Shown here: piece after piece, positions 18,388-27,625 of the stretch
Numbering within the stretch: the stretch's first letter is position 1
Layout of the letters: every line of letters begins with the position of its first letter
Assembly (NCBI GenBank): GCA_963791455.1
Contig: CAWBSM010000001.1
Location: forward strand, 310,001-374,000
From: Bog-473 sp963791455
Lineage (GTDB): Bacteria > Actinomycetota > Acidimicrobiia > Acidimicrobiales > RAAP-2
Length of the DNA stretch: 64,000 nucleotides
Direction of reading: 5' to 3'
Position numbers and translations under genes: made by a program
The notes under the pieces: model-generated
What the model saw: only the letters and a program-made list of their open reading frames with translations
The model's database searches: none
What the model was told of the DNA's origin: nothing

Positions 18388-18837
18388 CTATGTTTCTCCG
18401 AATAGACCAGGCAATGAATAGCGAAAGCCAGAATTGATAGTTCGGACGAAACGGGCACGTGTCAGATCTGGACCAACCTTCTTCAACATGGCAACAAACT
18501 CCGCTGCTTCCCAGTACCTGTACATACCCCACTCGTCCGGTTGAAAGCTTGGTCCCGCAACATTCGCGAATGCCGTATGCATCTCCTTCACTGCTGCGGT
18601 GTTCGCTTGATAGGCGGTGAGCGGAATGAAGACATAGCTTCCGTCAATGAGCGCGCGCGTCGCGGGGTTGGCAACCGTCTGCGGACCATACGAAACGGCA
18701 TCAATCACGAGGCCTTTGTAGCCCGCCGCTTTGATACCTTCTCGCAGTGAGTCCACGTTGCTCCCGCGGTTCACGAGAAAGATTGCTCCGGGAGCCTGGC
18801 CGTTGTCGGCGTGATCAGCTCGTGAATGAATGGTCCA
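18388..18837 (-). pseudogene. C-terminal fragment of a branched-chain-type ABC solute-binding protein
   Basis: The open frame runs without a start from the tRNA-repeat edge at 18837 down to 18388: HADNGQAPGAIFLVNRGSNV, DSLREGIKAAGYKG, DEWGMYRYWEAAEFVAMLKK. This matches the C-terminal lobe of Peripla_BP_6 proteins. The upstream part is cut off exactly at the tRNA 3'-half repeat. It is not the missing end of the complete gene at 18908-20185, which has its own different C-terminus, so it is a second paralogue. Confidence 0.75.
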
Positions 18838-18885
18838 GGCTCATAACCCGAAGGTCGGAGGTTCAAATCCTCCCCCGCCACTCAG
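18838..18885 (+). repeat. tRNA-fMet 3'-half repeat, copy 2 (att-like)
   Basis: 48 bp from ggctcataacccgaaggtcg to cgccactcag repeat the tRNA-fMet from anticodon to 3' end. One C is missing in the C-run before CGCC. It lies in direct orientation and abuts a gene truncated on its left side. It fits an attachment-site duplication left by integration at the tRNA. Confidence 0.88.
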
Positions 18886-18907
18886 AAAGTCTGTTCAGCA
18901 TGTAGGT

Positions 18908-20185
18908 CTAGCCGACCGTGGCCTTCGCCTCGAGCTTCTGCGCGGCGGCGTTCCATTCGAAGATGGTGACCGGTCCGTCGCCATCGCGGTGGCCGGGCCC
19001 GAAGTCGTAGATCCCGCCCCCGCCGGGAATCGTTACGTGCGTCAGCGACTCCCCACCCTGGTTGAAGGTGGCGTTGTTGAGCGTCTTGCCGGCGGCTTTG
19101 ACGATGTCCTCGAAAAGCGCCAGCTGCTGGCACGCGGTCTCGGGAGCGTTCCATGTAACCGGGGTGGACGCGGTCGCCGTCACAGGATCGTTGATGACCG
19201 CGTTCGGCTCGGCGGCGTGGACGGTGGTGACGCAACGCTGCATCGCCGGGTCGTTCCACTCCACGGCGGGCGGCGGGGTACCGCCGGCGGTCAACGCGCC
19301 GTTGAGCTCGGCGTCGGTGTAATTGGCCTTGTTGGACACGATGGTCGAGAGGTCGGGGCCGTCCGGCACGATCAACCTCGGCAGGTAGGTGCTTTGGTTG
19401 GCAGCGAGTGCCTTGGGCCAACTGACGCCGCCGTCCCCGACGGCGATGACCACGTTCGCGCCGGCCGCCTGAAACTTCTGGGCGATGATGGCGTACTCCG
19501 AGTTCGTCGCCGCTTGGTCGGTGTCCGGGACACTGTTGATTGCGGTCTGTACAACGTTCACCTTGAGCTTCTTGAGCTCCGGAAGGATGAGGCTGATCTC
19601 GGCTTGATCGGTCGTGTCTCCCACCACCGCGACCTTCTTCTTCGCAAAAACCCCTTCGTGCTCGAAGGCCACCATCTCCTTGGGGATGAGATCGTTGTCA
19701 GAGATGACGTTGTTGAACCACGGAGCGTCGGCGTGCGCCGACTCAGAATTGGTCAGCGTTGCGCCGATCAACGGCGTGTTGTGTGTGGTGACGTAGCAAG
19801 CTGTGTCCGCGGGCTGGAAGAACCCGATGACGGCGAACACCTTGTCGTCCTCGGTAAGCGCCGTGCACGCGGTAGCGGCCGGTGTGGTCCCGATGGGATC
19901 GATCGGCTCGAACACCGGCACGATCTTGCGTCCGTTAATCCCTCCTTTGGCGTTGATCTGATCGATCAGCGCGGTGTAGGCGACCTGGTAGTTGCCGGGA
20001 TCGATGTTGACGATGTTCTTGACAGCCGCTGCATCGAGATAGGTGATTCCGAGCTTGATGCTCGTGGGAGTCACCCCCTGGCCAGACTGCTCGCCGGCAG
20101 CGCCGGCCGGGGTCCCAGGCGTCACGAGTACGAGGTTGGTGATCGCCATGAGAGCGGCAACGATCGCCGTGAGGTTTTTATGCAT
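18908..20185 (-). CDS. ABC transporter substrate-binding protein (Peripla_BP_6 type)
   Basis: 425 residues. There is a signal peptide at 1-29 (MHKNLTAIVAALMAITNLVL ... AGAAG) and then a two-lobed binding fold: SIKLGITYLDAAAVKNI, INAKGGINGRKIVPVFEP (the G-G-I-N-G-R-K hinge of this family), FAVIGFFQPADTACYV, KKVAVVGDTTDQAEI. It should capture a small solute outside the membrane; the ligand is unknown. No permease or ATPase genes are nearby. It is divergent from LacI, with a LacI-type operator over a minus-strand promoter 325 bp upstream. The context suggests a sugar-related ligand. Confidence 0.86.
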   Translation of the reverse strand: MHKNLTAIVAALMAITNLVLVTPGTPAGAAGEQSGQGVTPTSIKLGITYLDAAAVKNIVNIDPGNYQVAYTALIDQINAKGGINGRKIVPVFEPIDPIGTTPAATACTALTEDDKVFAVIGFFQPADTACYVTTHNTPLIGATLTNSESAHADAPWFNNVISDNDLIPKEMVAFEHEGVFAKKKVAVVGDTTDQAEISLILPELKKLKVNVVQTAINSVPDTDQAATNSEYAIIAQKFQAAGANVVIAVGDGGVSWPKALAANQSTYLPRLIVPDGPDLSTIVSNKANYTDAELNGALTAGGTPPPAVEWNDPAMQRCVTTVHAAEPNAVINDPVTATASTPVTWNAPETACQQLALFEDIVKAAGKTLNNATFNQGGESLTHVTIPGGGGIYDFGPGHRDGDGPVTIFEWNAAAQKLEAKATVG

Positions 20186-20510
20186 GCCGGTAATTTTCCT
20201 TCCGTGACGATCGGTTCACCGGGCGGGTAGCGTGTCAGCATGAGGTCGAGGGGATTGCCGGGCATGTGGCGCGGCAAGACGAAGTTGATGGTCACGTCGT
20301 TCCGCAGTGTCCGCGTGGCAGAAGCCGACGCGACGGAGAAGGAACGTCATGTCGGCTTCTGGTTTGCGCACAGCGACACGTCGGGCCCCTGGCCACGCGG
20401 GCACAGCGTCCCCCGTCCGCAGATTCACATGCCCTCCCGAGTGCTTTCCTGTGCGCTCACCTCATCCCCTGGCATGCGACCGGATCGGCGGTTGCCGGCG
20501 AGCAGATGAC

Positions 20511-20542
20511 AACGTAACCCTGGCGCTTACTCGTGTCAACGC
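20511..20542 (-). promoter_or_regulatory. Minus-strand promoter with overlapping LacI-type operator
   Basis: On the minus strand TTGACA (20534-20539) and TACGTT (20511-20516) are separated by exactly 17 bp. The near-palindrome gcgttgacacgagtaagcgc (20523-20542, minus strand) covers the -35. It matches the operator before the glycosidase gene in 18 of 20 positions. It points toward the solute-binding gene, leaving a 325-nt leader in which I see no gene. The 400-bp gap 20186-20586 otherwise holds nothing convincing. Confidence 0.75.
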
Positions 20543-20586
20543 ACCTGCCGGACTGACTGATCGCCTCGGGTTGGAGAGGAAGACGA

Positions 20587-21576
20587 ATGGCACCCAAGCG
20601 CCGCCCGACCAGCCATGACGTCGCCCGTGCCGCCGGGGTATCCCGGGCGACCGTGAGCTACGTCCTCAATGACGTGGCTCGCCAGCGGATCTCACCGCAG
20701 GTGCGGCAGCGGGTTTTGAAGGCTGTCGAGGACCTTCATTACACCCCACACCACCACGCCCGGATGTTGAAGACGAAGGAGAGTGACATTGTTCTCATCG
20801 TCATGGTGGGTGCCACACCCGGCCCCGTGTTGGCCCAGGTCACCGACAATCTCACTCGACGGGTGGCCGCGGCCGGCTACACGCCCCTGGTTGACTACAC
20901 GGGCGTGCCGTCTCCCACCACCTTTACGCGTGCGTGCGAGCGCATCCAGCCGGTGGCCGTTGTCGCCCCGGGTCCATTGTTGTCGCCGCGGATTGTCAAG
21001 GTGTTGGAGCTGAACGGGACCCGTTGCGTGCTCGCCGTTGGAGACGGCCCGGGAAAGTCGATCGCCCGCCTGCGGTACTCGGAGGAGTCGGTCGGGGAGG
21101 CGGCTGCGACGTTTTTGATCGAGCGAGGGCGGAAGCGTGTGCTCGCCGTCATGCCGGACGACACGCGCCTGGCCGACATCGCCGCCGGCCGTCTCGACGG
21201 GCTCCACCGGGTGCTCAACGGACGGCGGCTGCGCACGATCAAGGTGCCGATGGACGTCGAGGCGGCCCGAGACCCCATTCTCGCTGCCGTTCATAAGAAC
21301 CCTCGCGTCGATGCTGCGTTCGTTTACAACGACGAGTACGCGATGATCGTGCTGCAGGTGCTGCGAGACGCGGGCATCGCGGTGCCGGAAGACATCGCCG
21401 TGATGGGCTGCGACAATCTCCACTTCGCCGCACTGACGCAGCCGTCCCTGACCACGATCGACGTCGGGGATCTCGGCGGCCAGATCGCCGACTTTCTCCT
21501 CGCCATGCTGGAGGGTCGACGGCGCCCCGTCGGGACGATGGGAATGGCGACGGTCATACCGCGCGAATCCACCTAG
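20587..21576 (+). CDS. LacI-family transcriptional regulator
   Basis: 329 residues. The N-terminal helix-turn-helix and hinge read TSHDVARAAGVSRATVSYVL (about 8-27), then VLKAVEDLHYTPHHHARML. The periplasmic-binding-like effector domain follows to the end, with the usual DAAFVYNDEYAMIVLQVLRD and PEDIAVMGCDN. Effectors are normally sugars. It sits between the solute-binding protein and the glycosidase. Matching 20-bp operators lie before both divergent units (20523-20542 and 21648-21667), so it probably represses them and itself. Confidence 0.93.
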   Translation: MAPKRRPTSHDVARAAGVSRATVSYVLNDVARQRISPQVRQRVLKAVEDLHYTPHHHARMLKTKESDIVLIVMVGATPGPVLAQVTDNLTRRVAAAGYTPLVDYTGVPSPTTFTRACERIQPVAVVAPGPLLSPRIVKVLELNGTRCVLAVGDGPGKSIARLRYSEESVGEAAATFLIERGRKRVLAVMPDDTRLADIAAGRLDGLHRVLNGRRLRTIKVPMDVEAARDPILAAVHKNPRVDAAFVYNDEYAMIVLQVLRDAGIAVPEDIAVMGCDNLHFAALTQPSLTTIDVGDLGGQIADFLLAMLEGRRRPVGTMGMATVIPREST

Positions 21577-21647
21577 GTTCTGAAGGCACGGACACTGCAC
21601 GCGAGGCAGGCGAGGGGACAGCGCTCTCTCACCTTGAAGATGCATCG

Positions 21648-21679
21648 GCGTTGACACGTGTAAGAGCCACTCCTAACAT
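21648..21679 (+). promoter_or_regulatory. Sigma70-type promoter with LacI-type operator upstream of glycosidase
   Basis: TTGACA (21651-21656), a 17-bp spacer and TAACAT (21674-21679) form a near-consensus promoter. The operator gcgttgacacgtgtaagagc (21648-21667) overlaps the -35 and has a central CG within the palindromic core ACACGTGT, as LacI-family sites do. Binding would block RNA polymerase. Confidence 0.82.
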
Positions 21680-21738
21680 CGCCCCGTTCATCGGCTGCGC
21701 GTCGGGCCGCCGACCAGCGGGACGTAGGAGGGGACACC

Positions 21739-24180
21739 ATGACCGAGGTGGAGGAAGAGGACAGTGCCGGACCTGGCCGTCGCGGCGAGGGTGCCGAGCC
21801 CCTGAGCCTCGTGCATCAGGCGGCATTGACCGTCGGGGTTGGTTGGTGGCACACGGCGGGTGCTCCGGACTTGGGCTTGGAGGGAGTCCACATAACCGAT
21901 GGACCCAACGGTGCACGAGGCGCGCGTTGGGGCGACGTCTCGGCCTGCATGCCGTCGGCGACCGCGCTGGCGGCGACGTGGGACCGCCACCTTGTGCACC
22001 TGATCGGCGAAGTTCTCGGCGATGAGGCACTTGACAAGGGTGCTCGCGTGCTACTCGCCCCCACGGTCAACATCCAGCGTCACCCGGTCGGTGGTCGCAG
22101 CTTCGAGTGTTTCTCCGAGGACCCGCTGCTGAGTTCTGCCATGGCCGTGGCCTATGTGCGAGGCGTGCAGAGCCGCGGAGTCGGCTGCGCCATCAAGCAC
22201 TTCGTCTGCAACGATCAAGAGCTCGAGCGGATGTCGATCGACGTCGAGGTGGACGAGCGCACGCTGCGTGAGATCTACCTGGCGCCCTTCGAGGCGGCTG
22301 CCCGGGAGTCCGGCGTCTGTCTGGTGATGGCCGCGTACAACAAGCTCCGTGGGCAGTTCTGCAGTGAAAATCGGGACCTTCTGGCCGGTGTGCTCAAGGA
22401 GGAGTGGGCCTTCGAGGGCGTCGTGGTCTCGGACTGGTTCGGGACGCGGAGTACCGCCGCCGTCGGCGCTGGGCTGGACCTCGAGATGCCAGGACCGGCC
22501 TCCTTCTTTGGCCAGCACTTGGTCGACGCGGTCGCGCAGGGGACGGTGAGCGCCGACACCGTGCGCGACGCCGCCGATCGAGTGCTGCGGCTCCTGCGAC
22601 GGCTCGGCTCGTTCCAGCCGGTGGCGCGGCGGTCCACGGAGGACCGATCCGCACTGGCGCGGCAGGCTGCCGCGGCCGGCATCATCTTGCTCAAGAACAA
22701 GTCCGCCTTGCTTCCCCTCAACCCAGTTACCACCACTCGGCTCGCTGTGGCCGGACCGGCGGCGGTGCGGCTCTGCCCACAGGGTGGCGGCTCGGCCGAG
22801 GTCACTCTCCCTTACGAGCGCTCGCCGCTGCAGGCGGTCACCGCTCGGGCCGGGAGCATGGACGTCAGCTACGAGCCCGGCTGCATCATCCCGGGCACCG
22901 TGCCTCCCCTCGGGCCGTCGGGGCTGCACACCAAGGACGGTGGCGAGGGCATCGCGGTGGCATATTTCGCGGGCGACGAGCTCGACGCAGAGCCGATCCA
23001 TCGAGACGTGTTCAGCGTGTCACGATTGGTCTGGCTCGGCTCGCCCCACCCCAGCCTCAGCCCGGGGCGGTTCCGCGCTCGGGCCACCACTGAGTTCACC
23101 TCGGATCGGACCGGCGTCTGGGATTTCGGCCTGGTCGCCATCGGCACAGCCCGTCTGTCGCTCGACGACGCGCTGCTGTTGGACTCCACCGATGCCTCCT
23201 TGGGCCAGGACTTCTTCGGCTTGGCGACCGAAGAGGTCACCGCTGCGGTGGAGTTGGTGGAGGGCGTCCCCTATACGTTGACCGTCGACTTCCGTGTCGA
23301 GAGTGAGGACCTGCCCTTGGCGGCCGTTTCCTTTGGTGCGGTCTTTCGGCCGGCCGAGGGCGCCCTCGCGGCCGCGGCTGACGCGGCTCGGGCGGCTGAC
23401 GTGGCGCTCGTCGTCGTGGGCACCGACTACCGCTGGGAGAGCGAGGGTAAGGACAGGGCAACCCTGCAGTTGCCGGGCGACCAGGACGCGCTGGTCAGGG
23501 CGGTTGCCGCGGCGAACCCGAGCACAATCGTCGTGGTGAACAGTGGTGCGCCGGTCGAGATGCCCTGGGCGGGGGACGTGGACGGGATCGTGCAGGTCTG
23601 GTATGCCGGGCAGGAGGGTGGCACCGCCCTTGCCGACGTGCTCTTCGGTGACGTGGACGCTTCAGGGCGGTTGCCTACTTCCTTGCCGATGCGCTTGGAA
23701 GACACGCCAGCCTTTCCCTTTTACCCGGGGGACGGGCAAACGCTGCACTACGACGAGGGGATGTTGGTGGGCTACCGCCACTACGACACGAAGGATGTGT
23801 CTCCACGGTTTTGTTTCGGCCACGGTCTCTCCTACACGACGTTTGCTTACCGAGACTTGACCCTCGCGCGCGACGGGAGGGGTGTGGTGGTGCAGATCGA
23901 CGTCACGAACACCGGCCCGCGGCGGGGCGCAGAGGTGGTCCAGGTGTACGTGCGCCGGCCTCGGTCTGGCGTGGAGCGGCCCGACAAGGAGTTGAAGGCG
24001 TTCGAGAAGGTGTGGTTACAACCCGGGGAAACCACTCGTGTGCGTCTGCACCTCTCCGAGCAGTCTTTTCGCCACTGGGACGAACCCCAGAGCCGCTGGG
24101 CTGTCGAGCGTGGAGACGCCGAAATTCTGGTCGGCGCGTCGTCCCGTGACATTCGCCTCTCGGCCATGACGACGCTGTAG
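21739..24180 (+). CDS. Glycoside hydrolase family 3 beta-glycosidase with PA14 insert
   Basis: 813 residues. The N-terminal TIM-barrel contains TDGPNGARG, LLAPTVNIQRHPVGGRSFEC, KHFVCNDQELERM and the nucleophile VVSDWFG (Asp232). The alpha/beta sandwich follows (DQDALVRAVAAANPSTIVVV, WYAGQEGGTALADVLFG). A PA14-like carbohydrate-binding insert lies about 395-540, and a fibronectin III-like domain ends the protein (GLSYTTFAYRDL ... RHWDEPQ). It should release glucose or a similar sugar from beta-glycosides. No signal peptide is seen, so it acts on imported oligosaccharides or glycosides. It is under LacI-type control. Confidence 0.93.
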   Translation: MTEVEEEDSAGPGRRGEGAEPLSLVHQAALTVGVGWWHTAGAPDLGLEGVHITDGPNGARGARWGDVSACMPSATALAATWDRHLVHLIGEVLGDEALDKGARVLLAPTVNIQRHPVGGRSFECFSEDPLLSSAMAVAYVRGVQSRGVGCAIKHFVCNDQELERMSIDVEVDERTLREIYLAPFEAAARESGVCLVMAAYNKLRGQFCSENRDLLAGVLKEEWAFEGVVVSDWFGTRSTAAVGAGLDLEMPGPASFFGQHLVDAVAQGTVSADTVRDAADRVLRLLRRLGSFQPVARRSTEDRSALARQAAAAGIILLKNKSALLPLNPVTTTRLAVAGPAAVRLCPQGGGSAEVTLPYERSPLQAVTARAGSMDVSYEPGCIIPGTVPPLGPSGLHTKDGGEGIAVAYFAGDELDAEPIHRDVFSVSRLVWLGSPHPSLSPGRFRARATTEFTSDRTGVWDFGLVAIGTARLSLDDALLLDSTDASLGQDFFGLATEEVTAAVELVEGVPYTLTVDFRVESEDLPLAAVSFGAVFRPAEGALAAAADAARAADVALVVVGTDYRWESEGKDRATLQLPGDQDALVRAVAAANPSTIVVVNSGAPVEMPWAGDVDGIVQVWYAGQEGGTALADVLFGDVDASGRLPTSLPMRLEDTPAFPFYPGDGQTLHYDEGMLVGYRHYDTKDVSPRFCFGHGLSYTTFAYRDLTLARDGRGVVVQIDVTNTGPRRGAEVVQVYVRRPRSGVERPDKELKAFEKVWLQPGETTRVRLHLSEQSFRHWDEPQSRWAVERGDAEILVGASSRDIRLSAMTTL

Positions 24181-24274
24181 CTTCAACGGTTCGCGGCTGG
24201 GTCCTGAGCGCGGGCGAGGACACGCTCGGGAGATCGACAGTCGTATGACCAACTGAGCAAGTGGGGAGGATGCG

Positions 24275-25745
24275 ATGGAACCAATCGCCGACACCAGGCA
24301 GGGGAGGGTCAGAGGCTCCATCGAAAAGGGTGCCGCAGTGTTCCTCGGGATCCCCTTCGCTGCGGCCCCGGTCGGCGAGGCCCGGTTCGCACCGCCGGCA
24401 CCTCCTGAGCGTTGGGAGGGGACCCGTGACGCCCTCGCCTATGGCGCCACGGCACTCCAACCCGACCAGGAGTTCACCCTGATCCCTGAACCCACGGTCG
24501 AGGGGGACAACTGCCTCAATCTCAACGTGTTCACCCCCGACCCGGGCACTTCGGGACTGCCCGTGCTGGTGTGGATTCACGGTGGGGGGTTCTTTGCCGG
24601 TTGCAGCGCCAGCCCGTGGTACCGGGGGGAACGCTTCGCCCGCGATGGCGTGGTACTGGTGAGCGTCAACTACCGGCTCGGCATGGAGGGCTTCCTTTCA
24701 GTCGAAGACGGAGGCGCCAACCGCGGGGTCCTCGACTGGCTGGCCGCCTTGGAGTGGGTGCAGCAAAACATCGAGGGGTTCGGCGGCGACCCCTTGAAGG
24801 TGACCGTCGCGGGACAGTCCGCCGGTGGGGTAGCCGCCGCGCTCCTCCTCTCCATGCCGCGAGCACGCGGACTCCTGGGCCGCGCCATCTGCATGAGCGG
24901 GCCCGTGACGCTGTTGAGGACCACAGAGCAGGCGCACGAGACCGCTCGCGCGGTGGGCGAGGACCTTGGGACGCGGCTCACCCGGAACGCTCTCAGTAAG
25001 GTTCCGATCGATCGGCTGCTCGAAGCCCAAGCGCGCCTGATGCCGGTGGGTCCCGGCGGCACGCCCGACCTTCAGGCGTTTGGGAGAAGCGGGCCGGGAA
25101 TGCTGCCGTTGGCTCCCTGCGTCGACGGGGACATTGTGCCCGGCGATCCGCTCGAGGCCGTGCGTGCCGGCTCCGGAGCCTCGAGTGATCTCATGGCCGG
25201 CACGACGACCGAAGAATTCAACATGGTGTTTGCCCTCCTGGGCGGCGACACCGACGACGATGCGGTCGACAGGGCGTTGAAGGAGGCCGGGCTCTCTGCC
25301 CAGGACGCGCGGGCCTATCGGGACTCCCTGCCGGGCAAAGTACGCGGTGGAAATCTTGGGCCAGGCCATGACCGATCGGATGTTCCGCGTGCCCACCGAA
25401 GACCTGTGTGATGCACGGACCGGCGCCGATGGCAGCACCTATCTCTACCAGTCGGCCTGGCGCTCGCCGGCGATGGGCGGCGTGTTGGGCGCCGCGCATT
25501 GCGTCGACGTCCCCTTCGCCTTCGACAACCTGGACGCGCCGGGCGTGGAGGTCGCCCTGGGGCCGGAGCCCCCCCAGGCACTGGCGGACCAGATGCATCG
25601 GGCCTGGGTGGACTTCGTCACCGACGGCGATCCAGGCTGGCCCGCCTTCCGGCTCGACACACGGCCGGCCATGGTGTTCGACGGCGAGAGCACGGTGGTG
25701 TACGACCCCCTGCACCTTCCGCGCTCCCTGTGGGGAGCCGCCTAA
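24275..25745 (+). pseudogene. Type B carboxylesterase interrupted by one frameshift
   Basis: The first 350 residues are a good carboxylesterase: GIPFAAAPVGEARFAPPAPP, the oxyanion WIHGGGFFAGC, and nucleophile elbow GQSAGGVAAALLL (Ser182). Near 25335 the frame is lost. A different frame then gives AKYAVEILGQAMTDRMFRVP and the expected C-terminus with the catalytic-His region (GAAHCVDVPFAFDN) to a TAA at 25743. One lost base explains it. The upstream neighbour is the glycosidase 94 bp away, so it may have belonged to the same unit, perhaps cleaving acyl esters from glycosides. Confidence 0.85.
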
Positions 25746-26015
25746 ATGTTGCCTACGGAGACCCAGGCGCTGCATCAGGTCGTTTACCGCTACTCCGTAC
25801 AGTCCCGACGGGTCGGATTCCCTCGGGCGCGAAGAATGCCCGAAGACGGATCGGAGGTCAGTGGGATCCCACAAAAATCCCACCGAATGGGATTCTGGGT
25901 GTCGGGACTGTTCTTCCTGGCAGAGGGGACTGCAGGTTGCATTTGCCCATTTCGTGACCCGAATCGGCACGTCTGAGGCACACGTCATGAAACCCCAAAG
26001 ACATCCGGAATGGGT

Positions 26016-26059
26016 CTCATAACCCGAAGGTCGGAGGTTCAAATCCTCCCCCCGCCACT
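26016..26059 (+). repeat. tRNA-fMet 3'-half repeat, copy 3 (att-like)
   Basis: 44 bp identical to the tRNA from ctcataacccgaaggtcgga to cgccact. Same orientation as the tRNA. It ends module 2, which begins at copy 2. The preceding gap 25746-26015 shows nothing convincing. Confidence 0.9.
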
Positions 26060-26068
26060 ACTGAAACG

Positions 26069-26090
26069 GGTTCTTCGGATTCTGGCGGGG
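26069..26090 (+). repeat. Short repeat, copy 2 of 3
   Basis: ggttcttcggattctggcgggg matches the block at 12593-12616 at the same relative place, just after a tRNA 3' end. This supports the view that the two tRNA copies share their downstream flank. The remaining bases up to 26352 show nothing convincing. Confidence 0.65.
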
Positions 26091-26352
26091 TCTGCGTGCT
26101 CACCGGACGACGATCGAGCCGAGCACGCGCCAGTTCGGCTTGCCGGCGTAGAGCGTTTTTTTACCTCCACAGTCGTTCCAGCCACGACACTGAGAAGAAT
26201 CACGTCTTCGAACGTCGGTTTAGCACCTCGCGGACGCGATACCGGGGCGCGACGCGATGCTCAGCCAGTAAGAAAACAATGCCATAAGCCAAACTTTCTT
26301 GGCCGAGCATGGTTGACTGGCAAGAGAGAGGCGTGGACCAAGACACAGCAGT

Positions 26353-26789
26353 CGTTGCAAGGCAGGCATTGTGGGCCTCGCCAACGCCATCGCCAGCGAC
26401 GGCGCTCCCCACGGCATCCTTTCGAACACTGTCCTACCCTTCGGGTACTCCCGGATGGTCACCGAGACCGTTGGTGATACTGACGAACTTGGTGACGCCG
26501 TGCCGTTCCTTCGCGCCATCGAGCCCGAACTCGTGGTGCCAATTGTTGTCTTCCTAACGAGCCGGGCCTGCACTTTCACGCATCAGAACTACTCAGCGTG
26601 TGCTGGTCGCTTCGCGGGTCTTCGTCGGCCTGGGCGAGGGCTGGGTGGCCTCCCCCGACATGCAGCCCACGGCTGAGACAATCGAGCGCCTATCTGGCCG
26701 AGGTTGCCGCCACCGAGCCGTTTACCGTGTCCGGCTCGATCATCGACGAAGCGGCGCAGATCTGCTCACGGATCGGGATTCCTTTGTAG
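26353..26789 (+). pseudogene. SDR oxidoreductase C-terminal half, frameshifted
   Basis: Joined across at least two frameshifts (near 26600 and 26695), the reading is AGIVGLANAIASDGAPHGIL, SNTVLPFGYSRMV, RAIEPELVVPIVVFLTSRAC, ASRVFVGLGEGWVASPDM, AEVAATEPFTVSGSIIDEAA. This is the C-terminal half of the peroxisomal MFE-2-like short-chain dehydrogenase type. The NAD-binding N-terminus is missing. Confidence 0.7.
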
Positions 26790-26866
26790 CGGGACAGACT
26801 GCCCCAGTACAGAGAGGGGACGCCGTGCGAAGAGAGCTTCTCCGCCCTGGCATGGACGTTCCGGTA

Positions 26867-27376
26867 TCAGGTGGGCCGTGAACGAAGAACCCGCTCGGCA
26901 TTGACCAGCGTTGCCATCATGTCCGCTCGCAGAGTCTCCGCTCGTTCTCGGATGATGTGTGAGGCTTCGTCCGGGTGCTCTTCCGCCCAAATGCGGGTGA
27001 AGCTGTAGTTCGGTCCGTGCTCGAATCGCTCCGCGACGAGGGTGCCGTTGCCTTCTACTGCCAAAATGTAGGACCATCGTGAAGAAGGGTTGTCGGGTTG
27101 GAGGACCGTCCAAGAGAACCGGGTCGGCCTGTGGCATTCGGTGACATGACAAGGGACCTCCCACTCATCATCGCCGCGCCGATTCCTTCCGCTGAACTGA
27201 GCACCGACTCCTCGCTCCTGCCCGAGCCAATGAGCTTCGACATGTTCGGGTCCGAGCCCAGCCATCCGCTCGACATCTGACAGGAGCGCCCACACTGCCT
27301 CAATCGGCGCATTGAAATGGTGGGAGACCTCGACCTTCATGAGCGACAGCAGCTGGGAGATGTCGATCGGTTCCAT
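26867..27376 (-). CDS. SRPBCC (START-like) family protein
   Basis: About 169 residues from ATG 27376; an internal ATG at 27340 (MKVEVSHHFNAPIEAVWALL) matches where relatives usually begin. The helix-grip fold is clear: SHHFNAPIEAVWALLSDVER at the start, PTRFSWTVLQPDNPSSRWSY in the middle, and a long C-terminal helix (ETLRADMMATLVNAERVLRS). Such proteins bind hydrophobic ligands in a cavity. No catalytic residues can be named. It is intact amid debris. Confidence 0.75.
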   Translation of the reverse strand: MEPIDISQLLSLMKVEVSHHFNAPIEAVWALLSDVERMAGLGPEHVEAHWLGQERGVGAQFSGRNRRGDDEWEVPCHVTECHRPTRFSWTVLQPDNPSSRWSYILAVEGNGTLVAERFEHGPNYSFTRIWAEEHPDEASHIIRERAETLRADMMATLVNAERVLRSRPT

Positions 27377-27625
27377 ACCCACGCCCGAGATTGTTGCCGA
27401 TTCGCACGGCCATCACTTGATGACCTAGCCGTGACCACCCGCAGTTCCGTTAACAAGCAGGTGGTCGGGGTATCTCAGAAGTTGTCGCAGACGTCTAGCC
27501 AGCTTCCCCTTGATGAGCGGCACCGAGGGGGCGAGGCAGAGGGCGTCGGCGTCGTTACCTCCTAACCTTTCCCCGAACGGGACAGTGCGATGTTGCGGCC
27601 TCAACCGTCGCCGCGTGGGCGCCCG

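Noticed and set aside
18388..20185. The fragment at 18388-18837 as the displaced C-terminus of the gene at 18908-20185
   Set aside because: The complete gene has its own ending (VTIFEWNAAAQKLEAKATVG), so the fragment is a different paralogue.
25746..26015. Short plus-strand frame (MLPTETQALHQVVYRY...) after the esterase
   Set aside because: No ribosome site or similarity; it runs toward the tRNA repeat by chance.
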